From: an uncultured Clostridium sp.
GTDB lineage: Bacteria; Bacillota_A; Clostridia; TANB77; CAG-508
Direction: 5' to 3'
Length of the DNA stretch: 7,795 nucleotides
Assembly (NCBI GenBank): GCA_905200315.1
Contig: CAJKKA010000076.1
Span: 1-7,795, forward strand
Shown: one piece after another, positions 5,158 to 7,795 of the stretch
Layout: every line of letters starts with the position of its first letter
Numbering within the stretch: position 1 is the first letter of the stretch
Translations under genes and position numbers: made by a program
The notes under the pieces: model-generated
Seen by the model: only the letters and a program-made list of their open reading frames with translations
Database searches by the model: none
Told to the model about the DNA's origin: nothing

Positions 5158-6381
5158 ATGAGTTTAAATTCTACACCTTCTGCAGAACGTGTACATATAG
5201 GTATATTTGGAAAACGTAATGCTGGAAAATCAAGTGTAATTAATGCAATAACAGATCAAGATTTAGCAATAGTATCAGATGTTAAAGGTACTACTACTGA
5301 CCCAGTTTCAAAGGCAATGGAACTACTACCTTTAGGCCCAGTTATGATAATCGATACACCTGGACTTGATGATGTTGGCGAACTTGGCAAGATGCGTGTT
5401 CAAAAAAGTTATCAAGTTTTAAATAAAACTGATATAGGAATATTAGTTATAGATGGATTAGTTGGACCCACACCACAAGATAATGCCTTAATCGAAAAAT
5501 TTAAAGAAAAGAAAATTCCATATATAGTTGTGATGAACAAACTAGACTTAGTTAGAGAAAAAGGAATAGAATTACCATTAGAAGATTCTCCTAATACTAT
5601 GTGGGTTAGCTCTGTTACAAAAGAAAATATATATGAATTAAAAGAACTTATAGCAAAACAAGCTCCTACAGACGAAGCCAAATTCCAAATTGTAGGCGAC
5701 TTATTAGATCCTTCTGATTTTGTAGTTCTTGTTGTTCCAATCGATAAAGCAGCACCAAAAGGCAGATTAATACTTCCACAACAACAAACAATAAGAGATA
5801 TATTAGAAGCAGATGCAACTGCTATAGTAGTAAAAGAATATGAGCTTAGAGATACATTAGCTAGTTTAGGTAAAAAACCTAAATTAGTAATAACTGACTC
5901 ACAAGTTTTTGCCAAAGTTTCAGCTGATACTCCAAGAGATATTTTACTTACTTCTTTCTCAATTTTATTTGCACGTTATAAAGGCGATTTAGAGGAAACA
6001 GTAAAAGGGGCAAAAGCAATAGAAACTCTAGAAGATGGCGATACTATTTTATTATCTGAAGGATGTACACACCACAGACAATGTGACGATATCGGTCGTG
6101 TCAAAATTCCAAGATGGATAATGCAGCATTGCGGTAAGAGATTAAATTTTGAATTTTCAAGTGGTACAGAATTTCCATATGACTTATCAAAATACAAAAT
6201 GATAGTCCACTGTGGTGGATGTACTTTAAATGCGAGAGAAATGAAATATAGAATAAAATGTGCACAAGATCAAAATATTCCTATAACTAACTATGGTATT
6301 TTAATAGCTTATATGCAAGGAATTTTACATAGAACAGTAGAAGCATTCCCTCATATTGCTTACTTATTAGAAGAAGAATAG
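5158..6381 (+). CDS. hydF: [FeFe]-hydrogenase H-cluster maturation GTPase HydF
   Basis: Scaffold that receives the diiron subcluster built by the radical-SAM enzymes HydG and HydE and delivers it to apo-[FeFe]-hydrogenase in the cytoplasm. The 407-residue length fits the family. The N-terminal GTPase domain shows the P-loop GKRNAGKSS (18-26), GTTTDP (44-49), DTPGLDD (66-72) and NKLD (127-130). A dimerisation domain follows at about 180-260. The C-terminal domain carries the cluster ligands, Cys303-Thr-His305 and, 45 residues on, His351-Cys352-Gly-Gly-Cys355, the known CxH...HCxxC signature. All key residues are intact, so the protein should be active. It implies that the genome also encodes hydE, hydG and an [FeFe]-hydrogenase, none of which lies in this window. 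aspA follows after 10 nt. Confidence 0.97.
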   Translation: MSLNSTPSAERVHIGIFGKRNAGKSSVINAITDQDLAIVSDVKGTTTDPVSKAMELLPLGPVMIIDTPGLDDVGELGKMRVQKSYQVLNKTDIGILVIDGLVGPTPQDNALIEKFKEKKIPYIVVMNKLDLVREKGIELPLEDSPNTMWVSSVTKENIYELKELIAKQAPTDEAKFQIVGDLLDPSDFVVLVVPIDKAAPKGRLILPQQQTIRDILEADATAIVVKEYELRDTLASLGKKPKLVITDSQVFAKVSADTPRDILLTSFSILFARYKGDLEETVKGAKAIETLEDGDTILLSEGCTHHRQCDDIGRVKIPRWIMQHCGKRLNFEFSSGTEFPYDLSKYKMIVHCGGCTLNAREMKYRIKCAQDQNIPITNYGILIAYMQGILHRTVEAFPHIAYLLEEE

Positions 6382-6391
6382 GAGTGATTTT

Positions 6392-7795
6392 ATGGACAAT
6401 ATTACAATAGATAAAACTAATGAAAATGTTAAATCTAATAAAAGAATTGAAAAAGATAAATTAGGAAAAGTCGCTATAGATAAAGATATGCTTTATGGAA
6501 TTCAAACTGCTCGTGCTTTTGAAAACTTTAATATAAGTGATTCAAAAGTTCGAAAAGAACTTATTTACGCTATGGTAACAGTAAAAAAAGCTGCTGCTAT
6601 GGCAAATGAAAAAGTTAAGACATTAGATAAAGAAAGGGCTAATGCAATAGTCGAAGCCTGTAATGCTATCCTTGCTGGCAAATACGATGACAGTTTTATA
6701 ACTAATTCGCTTCAAGGTGGCGCTGGAACTTCTACTAATATGAATGTTAATGAAGTCATAGCGAACTTGGCTTTAAAAATATGTGGAAGAGAACCTGGAG
6801 ATTATGATTATATCCATCCCCTAGACCATGTAAATATGGGACAATCCACAAATGATGTTTATCCAACTGCTTTAAGAATTGCGTGTATAAACTTAGTTAG
6901 AGCCCTTAGCGATGAATGTAGCAAATTACAAGAATCACTTCAGAGAAAAGAAAATGAATTTGAATTTGTAGTTAAACTAGGTCGAACTGAGATGATGGAT
7001 GCTCTTCCTATAACTTTAGGTCAAGAATTCGGCGCATTTGCACAAGCAATTGCTAGAGATAGATGGAGAATTTATAAAGTTGAAGAAAGGCTTAGACAAA
7101 TAAATTTAGGCGGAACAGCTATCGGAACTGGAAGCAATGCAAATAGATTATATACATTTAGAGTTATTGAAATAATAAGAGATTTGACAGGTATAGGACT
7201 TGCAAAATCTGAATATCCTATAGATTTAACACAAAATAACGATGTATTTGTTGAAGTTTCAGGTCTTTTAAAATCATTAGCTGTGAATCTAATGAAGATA
7301 TCCACAGACCTTAGAATTATGAATTCAAAACCATTTAGTGAGATTCACCTTGCTGATATGCAAGCTGGTAGTACTATTATGCCAGGAAAAGTAAACCCTG
7401 TAATTCCTGAAATGGTTACACAGGTTGCAATAAAAGTAATGGCAAATGACAGCGCAATCAGTATATGTGCTGCAAGTGGCAACTTTGAATTAAATGCATT
7501 TATGCCTTTAATCGCAGAAAGCATACTTGAAAGTTTGACTTTACTTAAAGAAACTTTAAAAATATTTAGAACTAAATGTATAAATACTATAACTGCAAAT
7601 GAAGAATGTTGTAAAAAACATTTAGATAATTCTATTGTTCTTCTTGCAACTGCTTTAGTACCTTATTTAGGATATGATAAGGCTAGTGAGATTATTGAAA
7701 AAAGCGAACATAATCCAGATAAGGTAAAAGAAATTGTATTAGAAGAAAATTTAATGGATAAGGATAAATTAGACGAAATTCTAAATTATCACCAT
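6392..7795 (+). CDS. aspA: Aspartate ammonia-lyase (aspartase), 3' end cut by window
   Basis: Converts L-aspartate to fumarate and ammonia; homotetrameric cytoplasmic enzyme of the fumarase/aspartase superfamily. The ATG at 6392 has AGGAG (6380-6384) overlapping the hydF stop, so the two genes are translationally close. The frame stays open for 468 codons to the edge; family length suggests only a few codons are missing. Visible motifs: GGAGTSTNMNVNE (109-121), the substrate-binding GQSTNDVYPTA (150-160), and the signature loop GSTIMPGKVNP with the presumed catalytic Ser327. The second signature residue is Thr rather than the commoner Ser. There are about a dozen extra residues at the N-terminus compared with the E. 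coli enzyme. LGRTEMMDALPITLGQE supports aspartase over fumarase, but related lyases are hard to separate completely. Its pairing with hydF suggests a role in supplying ammonia for H-cluster assembly. Confidence 0.92.
   Translation, partial: MDNITIDKTNENVKSNKRIEKDKLGKVAIDKDMLYGIQTARAFENFNISDSKVRKELIYAMVTVKKAAAMANEKVKTLDKERANAIVEACNAILAGKYDDSFITNSLQGGAGTSTNMNVNEVIANLALKICGREPGDYDYIHPLDHVNMGQSTNDVYPTALRIACINLVRALSDECSKLQESLQRKENEFEFVVKLGRTEMMDALPITLGQEFGAFAQAIARDRWRIYKVEERLRQINLGGTAIGTGSNANRLYTFRVIEIIRDLTGIGLAKSEYPIDLTQNNDVFVEVSGLLKSLAVNLMKISTDLRIMNSKPFSEIHLADMQAGSTIMPGKVNPVIPEMVTQVAIKVMANDSAISICAASGNFELNAFMPLIAESILESLTLLKETLKIFRTKCINTITANEECCKKHLDNSIVLLATALVPYLGYDKASEIIEKSEHNPDKVKEIVLEENLMDKDKLDEILNYHH

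Noticed and set aside
5412..5915. 167-codon open frame on the minus strand inside hydF
   Set aside because: It is antisense to an intact, motif-rich hydF and has no ribosome-binding site; its Ser/Ile-rich translation is typical of a shadow frame. The same applies to 5976-6197 (hydF) and 7072-7305 (aspA).

Overview
This window looks like chromosomal DNA of a low-GC, anaerobic Firmicute of the class Clostridia. It is strongly AT-rich, its ribosome-binding sites are GGAGG-like, it uses TTG starts, and it carries an [FeFe]-hydrogenase maturase (HydF) next to an aspartase. A Peptostreptococcaceae-type genome is a reasonable guess but is not proven by the sequence.

Left part (1-893, read on the minus strand): the 5' end of an OppB/NikB-type ABC permease enters from the left edge. 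Upstream of it lies a long layered leader. It starts with a strong promoter (772-800) and a canonical cobalamin riboswitch (about 545-715). Next come an SD-containing hairpin and a terminator (423-450), then a second possible promoter (349-377). A second large terminator hairpin (238-289) sits directly before the permease ribosome-binding site. A B12-controlled uptake system, perhaps for cobalt, is the simplest reading.

Middle part (894-4907): dinB (DNA polymerase IV), a two-helix membrane protein with an STM3941-like C-terminal domain, and a 632-residue soluble protein I cannot identify are all on the minus strand. They appear to be separate transcription units; the latter two each end in an intrinsic terminator. 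In the dinB/membrane-protein gap a plus-strand promoter and a plus-strand terminator bracket about 90 nt of non-coding DNA. This is a good candidate for an unannotated small RNA.

Right part (4908-7795, plus strand): hydF and aspA form a tight operon with a 10-nt gap. It is driven by an extended -10 promoter that shares its intergenic region with the divergent promoter of the 632-residue gene. HydF is the scaffold that delivers the 2Fe subcluster to [FeFe]-hydrogenase. Aspartase releases ammonia from aspartate, and ammonia is a plausible nitrogen source for the azadithiolate bridge of the H-cluster. aspA runs off the right edge, probably only a few codons before its stop.

No insertion sequence, CRISPR array, tRNA or rRNA gene was seen. 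The most interesting items are the candidate small RNA, the layered B12 leader and the unidentified repeat-containing protein.
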